Source of the DNA: Euglena gracilis
Lineage: Eukaryota > Euglenida > Euglenophyceae > Euglenales
Length of the DNA stretch: 64,000 nt
Direction of reading: 5' to 3'
Assembly (NCBI GenBank): GCA_039621445.1
Contig: CP154957.1
Span: 26,644,541-26,708,540 of the forward strand
In this document: in pieces, positions 53,001 to 61,460 of the stretch
How positions within the stretch are numbered: position 1 is the stretch's first letter
How the letters are laid out: each line of letters opens with the position of its first letter
Translations under genes and position numbers: made by a program
Notes under the pieces: model-generated
Database searches by the model: none
The model's input: only the letters and a program-made list of their open reading frames with translations
Told to the model about the DNA's origin: nothing

Positions 53001-56000
53001 CGCATTTTTTGCGCATTTTTTCGTTTTTTTCAGCGCATTTTTTTGCTTTTTGGCACATTTTTTTGTGATTTTCCAAAATTTTCGCATTTTTTTGGCCATT
53101 TTTGCAATTTTTTGCAAAAATTTGAAATTTTCGACTTTTTTTGAAACTTACATTTTCCTCATTATTCTACATAATTTCTTCAAATTTGGTGCCATTTTTG
53201 CATGTTTTTGGGTAATTTTTGCATTTTCGTGATTTTTGCGCATTTTTTCTCGGATTTTGCACATTTTTGCGCATTTTTTCCAAAAATGCGCATTTTTTGC
53301 GCATTTTTTTGCGCATTTTTGCGCATTTTTGCGCATTTTTGCGCATTTTTTCCGAGGCCAGGCGAGCGCATTTCCCCCCCCCCCTGCTGTTACGTGTCAG
53401 GAGAGGGGCTCCGGAGGGCTGTCTTTGTCATCCAAGGCCTACCGACAGCTCTCGGCAATACATGATTTGGTGAAGTGCACATTTATTGTGCTCCCAGAAG
53501 GCTCACGGTGACACACAGGCAGCTTAATCAGTCTCTGAACGTCCCGTTTCTGCTGTCTCCACCACCTGTGGGCAAGTGGGGACATTCTCAGGAAAGCGCA
53601 AAACCGCTTCCCGCAGAGGGAGGAAGCGGGATTCCATTTCTTCCCTGACGAAGCTGGTTTCCGCTTCATTCATTTTTGTGTGAAGTGTTTATCGGCTTCC
53701 ACTTCTTCTTTAATTGCAGGTGCATTCAACAATTTGATTCTGGCACATCACTCCCATCCCCGAACATACCAGGTAATTGGGGGCACCTTCACATCCTACA
53801 CAGAACCTATTCCAGGATGCTGTGTGAAGGCACTGGATGGACCCGGAAAGCAGCTTGCAGGGTTTAAGGAGCTTGGTTCCAATCCTCAGTGATCTTTCAG
53901 CCCCCTCAATTGTGCCTGCCCCGTTGTCCAGTCTTATGCCACCTCCCTTCTTGAACCAGACAAGTCCATTGGCGTTCATCCTGGTGGAAACACGTTCTTA
54001 ACTGTAGGGACAGTGTCAGCGTCATGCAAACTCGGCCCATACCCGGCAATTTTCCCCTTCAAAGGAGCCTCAAAAACACGGCGTCTTGCAACTCACACCA
54101 AAACAGCGCACTCAAAGTCATCACCAAAAACCTTGTATTGAGGCCATTTTGCCTCTGTTTCCCAATCAGTTCTGAACACACTGCTTTTAAGCGCACCTCC
54201 CAACCGCTTCCACAACCATCCGAGATGGCACCACCACAATCAGCCTGTGTCCAGGCACATTTCAAGCGCAGTTCAGGCAGTCACCATTCAGCTGCCAGAG
54301 ACCTCTCGTGAAGCCATAACTGACCCCGGTGGCAGATAACAGTAAATGCACACTGAAGTTGTGGCCAACATAAGTGTCCCATTAATATGGCATCGCCATA
54401 CCTGCTTCCCACATGCCACCACTTTATCTGGCCCACCCATGGAAGCGGAAACACGTTTCCCCTTACCAGTGGTCTCCAGCAGATGATTGCTGTAATAAGG
54501 CTTCTTTTGGGGACAATTGTTGTAAATGTAGGTTGGGTGATGTCTTATGCTGATGAGGTTGATGCCAGGCTTGAAGATGCCAACCTGTTGTGACATGAAG
54601 TGGAGGAAGCGGAGAACAGCTTCCCTATAAAAAGTTTCACAGGAAGCGGAAACCCGCTTCCGCCGATGCCAAAACTTAAAAAATATGTACACTTTTGGCT
54701 ATTTCCCAAAAGTTCAGTGGGAAGCGATTTTTTGCTTCCCCATGAAAAGGAAGCGGATTCCCGCTTCCCATCCTCCACCATTGAAAATTCTCCAAAATTT
54801 TCAAGTCAACTCTGGCACCCAAAAAATTTTTGCGGTTTTTGGTGCTGATTTTGGGGTCGATTTCGGATCCGCCCAGTCAAACTTTCATTGGGCAATTTAC
54901 GCCGCCTAAGTTTGAGGTGTGAGAGGAAATCGCCCGTGTCTCTGCACAAGATGTGTACCGGGTGGTGCGCCAAGACACGGGCGAGACCCTCGAAGAGATC
55001 ACCGGGCCCCTTGCCCTCTTGCGCGGCCCTGGTCTGAGTTGCCGATATCTGTTATATTTTTTTGGTAGGCACAACATTCATGGGTCTGCCTGTCAGGTGA
55101 TGGCAGACCATCCTGGCCGCCAAATGTGTTGTCTGGTATTCACAGATTTTCAGACACCATTCATAAAGCATTGTGGACTTCTGGCGATGGATAGTTTCGA
55201 AATGGGTCCGGGGCTTGACCCAACCGTGTACGACGGCGCCACTTACATGTTCCATGGGCAACATTTCATCGTCAGCAGTTTGTGTTTGAAGACAAAGGGC
55301 ATGCCGTTTCTCCAAATCAAACAGGCATTTACACTGTCTATCTGATACCATTTCAAATTGCAATGTGCTTTTCCAGTGCTCTTATTCCTTGTTTTGTGAA
55401 TTTAAGTTGTATCATTACAAGGTGAATCAGCTTCTTTGCTTCGTTCCAAAAATTTGAAAACCCACTGCATCCATCTGAAATCGATTTGAGAATCCAGATT
55501 GGTGTTGGTGTGTTGGACGTCTGCAAATACGAATGAAGATGGCATCTTTTCAGGACCAAAAGCAGGGGTCTGAAGTGTATTATTTCTCCCAAGTTTGGGT
55601 CTTGAAGCTTGACATCTCGAAAAATCTCGAAAAAACTAGAGGGGGTGCCAACGTGGGCCAAAAGTGCAATAAAACTCTTAAATGTTTTTGGGGGTTCGAG
55701 TTGGCCATTTTGGCCATCTTTGGCCACTTTTGACCCTTTTTGGACATCGTTGGCCAGTTTTGGCGATTTCTGGCCCTTTTTTTGGCCATTTTTGGCTGCT
55801 GTTTGTTGCTTTTTGCTCCTTCTGGCTGCTGTTGGCAGCCTTTTTTTTTTGGTCTTTGGCGGCCCTTGACGGGTTTCGACTGCCTTTTGTTCATTTTGGT
55901 CACCGTTTCCCCATTTTTTTGGCCACTTTTGACCACTATTGCCTTTTTGACCACCTATTGGCCACCTTTGACCCTTTTTGGCCACTCTTGGGCGAAATCT

Positions 56001-57680
56001 CAATTTCTCGACAATCTCGAGTAGGGGTCAAGAATCTCGATTTTCTCGGACCCTCCCCTAAAAGTCAACATCAAGACCCATCTTTAAAAAAGAAAGGAAA
56101 ATATTTATTGGTTTGAAACGGTATGAATGCAATCTCGCATGTATTACCCGCAAAAGCCTCTCATTATTACACAACCGTGCAGGACGTGAATGAGGTGTGT
56201 TCTTTTTGTGCAGGGCCCTAAAAAAACAAAATCCTTTGTGTAACGTGGGCCTGTGTGTGCAACTCCCTGTTGTTGTGGAAGTCTTTTCGAACGTTACTTT
56301 CGCAGGGCCCAAAATAATAACATTCTGCATCTCGGTCTTGTGAAACCTGCATTCAAGGACGTAGGAATATGCTCGCGAGCATCCTCGTACGTCGTTCGAG
56401 GTCGTTTGAGGATGCTTTTCAACCGGTTTTAATTTGTGCGTTATTAAGCCCCCCTGAGAGGGGCTTAATAAAGTTCGAGGATGCACAAGCTCGAACGTTT
56501 GAGCTCAATCCTCCTGCGGTTACCCCCCCCCGTTGGCAGTGTATATTTGTGATTCTTCGTGAATGTTGATGATTATTTGTAGCACAAATTTTGTGGAATA
56601 CCTTGCACACACATACACGTACGAACAGTTGGGTGCAAAAGCAAAGAATTTGCACAACCCCAGTTGCAGACAAGTAATATTTTGTTTCCCCCAGGGGATT
56701 TCTTAAGGACCCCCCCCTGGGGGGGTCCACCTCTGGCTGGCAAAAAGGCTGCTGGCTGGAAACGAGCTGCTGGCTGCCCCCCCCCCCGGGGGGATGGGGG
56801 GAGGGGGGGTCCGGGGCTGGAGGGGGCTGCGCTGGGCTGGGTCGATGAAAAACAAAATGTTCTAAGACATATTTGTCTTCTCGACATTAACAAGGCTGGG
56901 GGGCTGTGATGGAGGAAGCTGTGATAAGAAAAAAGAATGCAGGGATGGGTGAGCTGGGCAGCCCAGTTGACTGGCCAGCCTGCGGCTGGCTGGCCCGGCC
57001 TCCGGCCGGGCTGGACCCAACTTTATTTCACTTGACTCCCCCGGGGGGGGGGGGGGGGGCTCCCAGCCCCGATTTGGGCTGCTGGCTGGATTTGAGCTGC
57101 TGGCTGGCTAGACCCCCCCCGGGGGGATGGGGTCCCTCCGGCTTAAGAAATCCCCTGCCCCCCCCATGGAAGGGGATGCCCATGAGCATCTTCAAACGGT
57201 TTAGAATGACGTTCAAGGATGCTTGCGGCATCCTCCTATGGAGCATCCTCACCCTGTAACCCAGCTCAGTGCCAACCATAAGTAACTACAAATCAGATTG
57301 TCTCCCCATCTCTGAGTGTGTTTCCCCAAAAGTGGCTGTTGTATCAAGAATCAGCGTCCCTCGAAACTCCAGCAGTCCCCTCAACGTGGTAACCGTTTCC
57401 ATTCATGAACTTCTCCAGGGTTGACAGGATTTGGTTTGGTTCGGCCGACGGTCGGAGCAGTAGTTAAAATGATGAAGGAATCGGTCGCCCGGGGAACATC
57501 ACACCATGACATGAATTTTTGCCCCGAAAATATGTCAAAATGCCGCTTTAAATTGGGAGACCAGGGTTGATCGAGCCCAATCTCAGCATTGGAGTGTAAA
57601 CATGTCAAAATATGTCAACCACAGTCAGTGAACAATTTTTCTCAGCAGGCCAACCCCCACCAAGGGAACACCGAGGGCTA

Positions 57681-57720
<40 letters not shown>

Positions 57721-60401
57721 TTCCCCCCTCTCTAAACTCTCTCTCCCTCTCTCACCACAAACTCTCTCTTGCGGAACAGAGGAGAGCAAAGGGCGAAGAG
57801 GCGAACCATTGCCACCTCTTTTCCACATTTCATTTCTCGTTTGAGGTGGCATCAGGTTGGTGCTGGACATTCTCTCTGCAGGTCCACTTCGTGGGGTGTG
57901 TCGCCTCTAACCCCTTGCAGCGGCAGGAGTTGCCCGAAGCGTATGCCATCCCTCTTAACCTCACCACCCCGCCACCCGTTGGTCCGTGGGGCCCCTGGGG
58001 GTGGCAATTGGTGAACTGTGTGTTGGCCTCCTTGGTGTCTCATCCGAACGAGGAATTTTGCAACACATCTGAAGTAGCAAATATGAGCAAGATGAATTTG
58101 GAGCAGAACATCCTAGTTATTGCACTGCAAATTCTATTCTAAAATATTGCACAAGTTCCAGACCCAATGAACCAACCTAGGGGGCACCTTGGCAGAGGTG
58201 TAGGGGTGATGACCTTCCCAACGTGGACAGACTGACCCGCCACAGACGAGATGTTTGTCCACAACTCTATTCGAGGACAGAACAGTTAGTTAGTTAAGTT
58301 CGTCATTAGAAAAAAGCCTCAGGGCCAGTCGCTTCCAATGGGCATACAATCACGGGCGTCGCTCAACAGGTACCCAACGGCGCCAGACATCCCCGCCGCT
58401 GCCTCCTCCTCCGCCGCCCCGCCCCCCACCACCATCCCCGCCCTCCCTGCGGTGTGTGCCGCGGGAGGTTTGGAGGACCCGGACGACTCCCTGCCGCCCC
58501 ACACCCCAGGCCACGCCGCTGTTTAGAGCCCCCGGGCGGCGAGGGAGGGGGGGGGGCAATCAATTGGGTTTGGAAGTCCGGGATTCCTTCCGGTCAGTGA
58601 AGCGGTCCAGGGCTGGAGGCGTTTCGGGAGGTTTCATTTTCCATTTTTCACCGGCAGGCGGGGTGGGGGGGGGAGTCGCCAGCGGCGTGCTCCAGAGCAC
58701 GCCCCGCTGCTGCCGAAGGCCGACGACCCGACGTCCCCTCCCGCCATGCAGCCGCCCCGGCCCAGCCTGACCACCGCGGTGGGCACCGCCCTCGCCGGGG
58801 CCCCGCTGGCCGCGCCGTGCCCAGGGCCGGAGGGCAGCCCACCTGGTTGAGATCCGAGGCAGTCCACCCCCCCCCGGTGCCAGCGTCTCCCCAGTTCGCT
58901 CCGGCCCTGCGTGGGCCTGCACTATGGCAGCCTGCGCATCCGGAGGAGAATATTCGGCAACCACAAATGCTGGGCGCAGTCCCATCCCTGAAATGGCCCA
59001 GGGGTTGAATGGCTTCCCCGCCACCCCCTCCCCACGCGAACCAGAGTGTTCTTTGTTAGCTTTAAAAATGATCGATTTTCGGGTTTCTCCGAATCATTCA
59101 CGGAGAGTGCAGCAGAAGTTCCGCCCATTCTGGTGAAACTCAAATGAAAGGGTGCCTGGGAAGTTTTTTTTTAATTTCAAGGAAATCAGAAGTTTCAACG
59201 TTCTGGCGCCTCATCGTCACAAGAAATTGCCCGAAATGATCCAGTGACCACTGGAGTGACAGGTCAGAGGCGGGGCTGCTGTCACTCACACGGGTCAGAT
59301 CTTCGACACGTGCCCCCTGTCATACCCGCCGCAGGAGTACGGCACGCCCACACAATGGCTTCCCCAGCCGGAGCCGTTGTGCGCCACCGTCCGGGTTCTG
59401 GCTCGACGTCCCCACGCCCATCCGCGACGCCGTGCTTCGGCGCGGCCGCAACTTCTACAGCGGCCTGCACGCTGTGCTGCACACCGCCCTGCAGCTGCTG
59501 CCGCTGTACGTGGCGGGCAAGTCCCCATCAACGGTGTGCTCGTGGTTGCATTTCTGCTGAAATGGACATTTGGGGGGTGCCCCCCGCCAGACATCTGTGG
59601 GGTTTTTGGGATCCACTCCCCCGTGGATGGGGGCCTTGGGGCCGGCCGACCTGTGGGACATCTCCGGCGTCACGGTGGACCGGCACCCGCAGCGCCGCGG
59701 CGCTGTCCTCTGCATCTTCGACCAGGTGGAGGGCGGGATGGGGATGTGCAGGGCGATGCTGCGGAGGAAGGGCAGACATGGGTAAGCATTGGGGGTTGGG
59801 TTGGCCTGTTGAGTCTTTCTGTCTTCGGCCAGCAGGTGCTCGTCCACACATTTTCGACGTTCGAGTTGTTTCAAAATGTGGTCGGTGGTGTTTCATTAAG
59901 CTATTAAGCTGGCCCACAGCGCTCGAACCAGCGCTGAAATCCTCCACCAGGGTTTCTCACACGGCCAGGTGGAGCATCAAAGGAGCACTGTTGTAAGGGT
60001 CCCACTCACGATACAGCACATTTAAAGGGCGTTCTCACACACCGTTCCCGGAGTTCGCCGTCACACCCAAGGACACTGCAATTCATGTACTTCACATTGA
60101 CCTGTTTTCTCTGGATAATTTTGCGAAGTGAGTGAGTGGAACCCTTTGTTGCGCTAAGGTTTCTTGTCTGTTTATGGCCGGCTTGAACTCCGCTTCTGGC
60201 TATCGGCGTCCCTCTGGTGAGACGTCCCGTGCTTTTCAATACGGCAGCTCCATCCTCCAGGACTGCTATCGGTGCATCGCAAGCTGTGGCTGCACCGGGG
60301 GGTGCCTGCACTGCATTTACTCACCCAAGTGCGATTGTTATAACGAAGGGCTGGACAAAGTAGCGGCGCTGATGATCTTGAGAGACCTCCTCTTCTACTG
60401 A
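35085..60401 (+). CDS. HRQ1: HRQ1/YprA-type superfamily 2 DNA helicase, about 25 kb with many introns
   Basis: 3'-5' DNA helicase of the Hrq1/MrfA family. Exons: ~35085-35301, 36462-36690 (TTGTSSGKSLCYLVP; SPTKALAQDQ), 37546-37666 (TYDGD, TNP), 37775-37857 (VVLDEA), 38141-38342 (SATLADP), 38952 to ~39000 (VLWNPP), ~39180-39327, 39944-40062 (LRTLVFVKARQTAE), 40988-41136 (YRGGYQAPDRR), 41222-41274 (TTALEVGVDVG), 41624-41666, 42036 to ~42117 (WQQMGRAGRG), ~42378-42500 (HPDVLL), ~44412-44598 (AAVSLRN), 54953-55031, 55146 to ~55298 (ATYMFHGQHFIV), ~58693-58821, 58918-58976, 59290-59348, 59392-59517, 59647-59781 and 60248-60401 (CGCTGGCLHCIYSPKC, stop 60399-60401). Motifs I-VI and the four-cysteine C-terminal signature are all present, so it is probably functional. 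About a dozen introns are of the inverted-repeat type. Boundaries marked ~ are not resolved. Confidence 0.88.
35942..36244. mobile_element. hAT-type MITE (CAGGGATTTTTTTAAG) with perfect 8-bp TSD
   Basis: Octamer GTCCAGAC on both sides (35934-35941 and 36245-36252). Ends CAGGGATTTTTTTAAG and CTTAAAAAACCCCTG. Lies in the GT-AG intron 35302-36461. Second copy at 46421-46725. Confidence 0.93.
36691..37545 (+). other. Inverted-repeat intron in HRQ1
   Basis: Begins CAGACTTCTTCC, ends GAAAGAAGGCTG at 37537, plus octamer ctgtcagc. Removal joins KALAQDQLGP to VRGFAPAKWHALF in frame. Contains a further C-run element at 37000-37460. Confidence 0.8.
37000..37460. repeat. C-run MITE-like element (CCTGAATAGAAGCC)
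   Basis: Repeated CCCCCCTGAGTAGAAGCCC / AATAGTGCCCCC units. Left CCCCTGAGTAGAAGCC and right GGCTTCTATTCAGGGG form an inverted pair. The phrase TCGGTTTTCGACCAACGTTCC occurs twice. Confidence 0.65.
37667..37774 (+). other. Short inverted-repeat intron in HRQ1 (108 nt)
   Basis: Begins CAGGGCCGCCTGG, ends CCAGGCCGTCCTG at 37766 (11 of 13 complementary), plus octamer ccggggac. Removal joins AAFLLTNPA to MVHCNILPHH, matching the family's TNPxMxH. Confidence 0.87.
37858..38140 (+). other. Inverted-repeat intron in HRQ1 splitting the DExH box
   Basis: Begins CGCTCCCCTG, ends CAGCGGAGCG at 38132, plus octamer ccggcagc (left gacgaagc). Removal joins VVLDEA to HMYRGAFGAHV, restoring DEAH. Confidence 0.85.
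38343..38951 (+). other. Inverted-repeat intron in HRQ1
   Basis: Begins CTGCGCTCTGCC, ends TTGCAGAGCCTG at 38943, plus octamer gtcctgac. Removal joins VVDDG to TSPSGGRYIVLWNPP, matching the family pattern DGsP...vLWNPP. Confidence 0.78.
39328..39943 (+). other. Transposon-like intron in HRQ1, 7/8 target duplication
   Basis: Flanking octamers ccacagtc and ccactgtc match 7 of 8. Removal of the right copy and interior joins RRRATV to QLCYREAARL in frame. Terminal inverted repeats are weak here. Confidence 0.65.
41137..41221 (+). other. 85-nt inverted-repeat intron with perfect 8-bp TSD
   Basis: Begins CAGAGCTGAACGGG; complement of its end is CAGGGCTGCCCGGG (11 of 14). Octamer GCTGCGGG is identical on both sides (41129-41136 and 41214-41221). 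Removal joins CGQLR to AVVATTALEVGVDVG. No register gives GT-AG or GC-AG. Confidence 0.93.
41275..41623 (+). mobile_element. hAT-type MITE acting as an intron in helicase motif V
   Basis: Element 41275-41615: ends CAGACAATTTTTTA / TAAAAAATTGTATG, octamer GCCTGGAC perfect on both sides (41267-41274 and 41616-41623). The interior closely matches MITE 7811-8166. Removing the element plus one octamer joins VDVGSLD to AVIMVGYPG exactly. Leaving it in destroys motif V. Confidence 0.95.
41667..42035 (+). other. Inverted-repeat intron in HRQ1 (boundaries tentative)
   Basis: Left CTCCTCCCAGGAAAGCGCC; complement of the right end is TTCGTCCCAGACACGCACC. With the element plus 8 nt removed, PELL joins WQQMGRAGRGRRPG (motif VI) in frame. 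Confidence 0.6.
42573..42938. mobile_element. CTTAAGCAAT-family MITE
   Basis: Ends CAGGCCTTTGCTCAAGG and CCTTAAGCAATGGCCTG. Flanking octamers ctggggga and ctgtaggg match 5 of 8. Same family as the intron at 8410-8828, sharing the 'ccagtgg...ggggtctagctag' interior. Confidence 0.8.
43348..44034. mobile_element. MITE with ACCTATAAGAAACC ends, containing another MITE
   Basis: Left AAACCCCCCCCACCTATAAG and right ...CTTATGGGTGGGGGGGTTT are inverted repeats, with extra TTTCTTATAGGTGGG copies internally. A second element is nested at 43534-43942. Confidence 0.75.
43534..43942. mobile_element. Nested MITE with CATGTCCAACGACC ends
   Basis: Left TTACCCCCCCCCATGTCCAA and right TTGGACATAGGGGGGGGGTA form terminal inverted repeats. 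Internal CCATGTCCAACGACCACC repeats in both orientations. Confidence 0.75.
44930..45275. repeat. CCGCGGCC palindrome cluster, left arm of transposon B
   Basis: Many overlapping GACCGCGGCCGGCCGCGGCC units separated by 'ggttggaa/ttccaacca' phrases. Mirrored by the cluster at 48515-48840. Confidence 0.9.
45300..45860. repeat. Polycytosine tracts with CCCCCCACA units
   Basis: Two long C-rich tracts (45300-45580, 45745-45860), each ending in CACATNTCNCATCATTTCACGT, followed by a T-rich stretch. Confidence 0.9.
45585..46030. repeat. ~170-bp direct repeat pair
   Basis: 45585-45745 and 45858-46030 share CATCATTTCACGTNACC, a T-rich run, then CTGCAAAAGAACCCGATGG and GTTATTTGAAGGAG. Confidence 0.85.
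46140..48120. repeat. 71-bp tandem array with telomere-like TAGGGTTAGG
   Basis: About two dozen copies of a unit reading GGGATAGGGTTAGGTCGACT, then CTTGCACCCGAGAAGG, GGTTGGCAGATAAAACGG and TTTATTTTGTTAATGAAA. Some have an extra 17-bp AAAAGGGGTTGGCAGAT insertion. Interrupted by a MITE at 46421-46725. Confidence 0.95.
46421..46725. mobile_element. hAT-type MITE inserted in the tandem array, perfect 8-bp TSD
   Basis: GTAGGGTT on both sides (46413-46420 and 46726-46733). Ends CAGGGATTTTTTTAAG / CTTAAAAAAACCCCTG. Same family as 35942-36244. Confidence 0.93.
48257..48340 (+). tRNA. tRNA-like sequence (degenerate)
   Basis: Has a B-box (GGTTCGAGCCC), an approximate A-box (TACCTGAGTGG) and 7-bp acceptor ends AGAGTGG / CCGCTCT. 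No clean anticodon stem-loop, so it is probably a tRNA-derived relic or Pol III promoter remnant. Confidence 0.4.
48393..48474 (-). tRNA. tRNA-like sequence (degenerate), divergent from the previous one
   Basis: Minus strand begins GGAGCAATTAGCCGAGTGGT with a good A-box, and later GTTCAAAACCC as B-box. Shares CCATGCTG after the D arm with its neighbour. The acceptor 3' half is imperfect and the anticodon stem unclear. Confidence 0.4.
48515..48840. repeat. CCGCGGCC palindrome cluster, right arm of transposon B
   Basis: Same unit and same ttccaacca separators as 44930-45275, so the two arms form an extended imperfect inverted repeat. Confidence 0.9.
49317..50012. repeat. TGCGCAAATGCGCA palindromes, right end of transposon B
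   Basis: Six palindromic units flanked by GTTGATG / CATCAACC between 49317 and 49560, and another near 49975 (TTGCGCAATTGCGCAC). Confidence 0.85.
51545..51988 (+). CDS. Cysteine-rich ORF in transposon C, unrecognised
   Basis: 147 codons from ATG 51545 (MLNQVQIGPCKMMHECRG...), 13 Cys, many spaced as CX4C-CX10C, ending FVDDAGYRVV. No introns needed. No family recognised. Length and Cys content are unusual for chance in this AT/GC-balanced stretch, but it could be fortuitous. Confidence 0.25.
   Translation: MLNQVQIGPCKMMHECRGREAGGLAPLHGKPGCQRDAVIWPNCIVGHGTSPGCFWCAHGSHLVWYLKDPQPCAFKGNALYPPNECRHRASAGHYDNCGTAPELTRGSAIRDSFQPNMTGLKCFCGFNNEFNNELGSSFVDDAGYRVV
52901..53386. mobile_element. hAT-type MITE of the TTTTTGCGCA family, copy 2
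   Basis: Begins CAGGGGGGGGGGAAATGCG, ends CGCATTTCCCC...CTG. CTGTTAC flanks both sides (52894-52900 and 53387-53393, 7 bp). Nested in transposon C. Nearly identical to 27415-27901. Confidence 0.9.
55300..58690 (+). other. HRQ1 intron region with repeats
   Basis: Between the ATYMFHGQ exon and the exon ending 58821. Contains interspersed TTTTTGGCCA / TGGCCACTTT (55690-56000), GAGGATGC palindromes (56380-56490 and 57180-57250), C/G-run MITE-like sequence (56690-57140) and a CA tract (57683-57718). One weak exon-like stretch at 58350-58526. Confidence 0.5.
58822..58917 (+). other. Short inverted-repeat intron in HRQ1 (96 nt)
   Basis: Begins CAGGGCCGGAGGG, ends CGCTCCGGCCCTG at 58909, plus octamer cgtgggcc. 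Removal joins APLAAPC to LHYGSLRIRRRIFG in frame. Confidence 0.82.
58977..59289 (+). other. Inverted-repeat intron in HRQ1
   Basis: Begins CAGTCCCATCCC, ends GGGGCTGCTG at 59281, plus octamer tcactcac. Removal joins FGNHKCWA to TGQIFDTCPLSYPP in frame. Inverted repeats are imperfect. Confidence 0.7.
59349..59391 (+). other. 43-nt hairpin intron in HRQ1
   Basis: Begins CACACAATGGCT, ends AGCCGTTGTGCG at 59383 (10 of 12 complementary), plus octamer ccaccgtc. Removal joins PPQEYGTP to GFWLDVPTPIRDAVL; the two halves are otherwise in different frames. Confidence 0.8.
59518..59646 (+). other. Inverted-repeat intron in HRQ1
   Basis: Begins CAAGTCCCCATCAACGG; complement of the end is CAAGGCCCCCATCCACGG. 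Octamers gtggcggg and gggccggc match 5 of 8. Removal joins LLPLYVAG to DLWDISGVTVD in frame. Confidence 0.87.
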
Positions 60402-60654
60402 TATGAATTGTTTGTTATTTCGTTGATTTGGGGACCTTTTTTTTTGTGGATGATAAAAAGATTTTGTGCTTTTTGGTGAAACCTTTTTGTTAATGGGAAG
60501 AGAGGAAGTGTCCGTGCGTTGCTTTTTTAAAAACTCCAGATTTACGTCTCTATTTTGTTGTAGCCCAAATTGCGCGCTTAACGGGCACGGCTATTTGGTC
60601 ATAAGGATTTGCACAAGGTCATTGTGCTTCGCTGTGCCATAAGGCTGCTGCGCT

Positions 60655-60905
60655 CTTGAAACATTGCACTTCCTCGAGGCAAACCGACAAGGGAGCAAGG
60701 GACACCGAGGGCAAAGCGCAAAGACCTTCTGAGGCCATGCCTTGTTCCCCGGCGGCGTTGGTTGGATTGTTTTCGGTGCGCTTAGAGGTCCCGCTTATCG
60801 TACTCCCTCGAGGAAAACCGACAAGGGAGGAAGGGACACCGAGGGCGAAGCACAAAGACCTTGCGAGGCCACGCCTTACTCGCCGGCGACAAGGCATGGC
60901 CTCAC
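60655..60905. repeat. Two direct copies of a ~90-bp unit, inverted at 63320-63460
   Basis: CGAGGNAAACCGACAAGGGA then GGGACACCGAGGGC and CAAAGACCTT at 60672-60750 and 60810-60890. The reverse complement recurs around 63325-63400. Confidence 0.75.
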
Positions 60906-61085
60906 AAGGGCAAAGTGCGGAGCCCGAGGTGTCGTGCTCTTTTTCGCCCGAGTCGGTTGATGCTTAATTTCCCCGCGCTCTGAGGTCCTGCTTAGTGCCC
61001 TGCCCCTTTTCGCCCGAGTTGGTTGATGCTTAATTTCCCCTTCGGAAACCCAGCAAAAAAAGGACCTTCAGTTCAAGATCCGTCA

Positions 61086-61260
61086 AAACTGGATATCAAA
61101 GACTTAAGTAAATCGAATTATCCGGAAGGCGATGCTCGTGCAGAGAATAAATTTCAAAATTTGTTGGCATATTCAAGGCGTCAATGAAACATGCAATTTT
61201 GAAGATGAAGAAGCGCAGACCATTCGGGCTCCGCACTGCGAGATGGTGAGGTCCTGCTTT
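61086..61260. repeat. Inverted repeat, left copy
   Basis: GGATATCAAAGACTTAAGTA, then CGAATTATCCGGAAGGCG and a further ~100 bp. Its complement is at about 62740-62880 (roughly 80-85% by eye). Both copies translate as a related peptide (LDIKDLSKSNYPEG / LDIKELSPSNYPEG), so the repeat was once coding. Confidence 0.8.
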
Positions 61261-61460
61261 CTTTGCCGGCTGTTCTGCTCTGGTGTGTTTGTGCGTGCGC
61301 GGGGGGTGCTTCTTACTGCTTTTTGTTGCCGGAGTTGGCTGATTCCTATTTCTGCCCTTCGACCTCAAGGAGAAAGAATTTCAACACTACGAGTGCGGTC
61401 AATACTGAAGACAAAGACATTCAAAAAATCAAACACGTGTTCAACGGAATTCAATGAAAG

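Larger units (their letters stand above)
50833..54910. mobile_element. Transposon C: 4.1 kb, CTTAGGCGGC-type ends, perfect 5-bp TSD
   Basis: Left TTTAGGCGTCGTAAATTGCC; complement of the right end is CTTAGGCGGCGTAAATTGCC. TTTGA on both sides (50828-50832 and 54911-54915). About a dozen GAAGCG...CGCTTC hairpins. A MITE (52901-53386) is nested inside. No transposase seen. Confidence 0.9.
44599..54952 (+). other. 10.4-kb inverted-repeat intron hosting transposons B and C
   Basis: Begins CAGGGACCC, ends GTGTCTCTG at 54944 (7 of 9 complementary), plus octamer cacaagat. Removal joins AAVSLRNVARA to VYRVVRQDTGETLEE in frame, which is HRQ1 family order. Both large elements lie inside. Confidence 0.72.

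Noticed and set aside
55609-56116. Phe/Trp-rich ORFs at 55.6-56.1 kb
   Set aside because: Caused by TTTTTGGCCA interspersed repeats.
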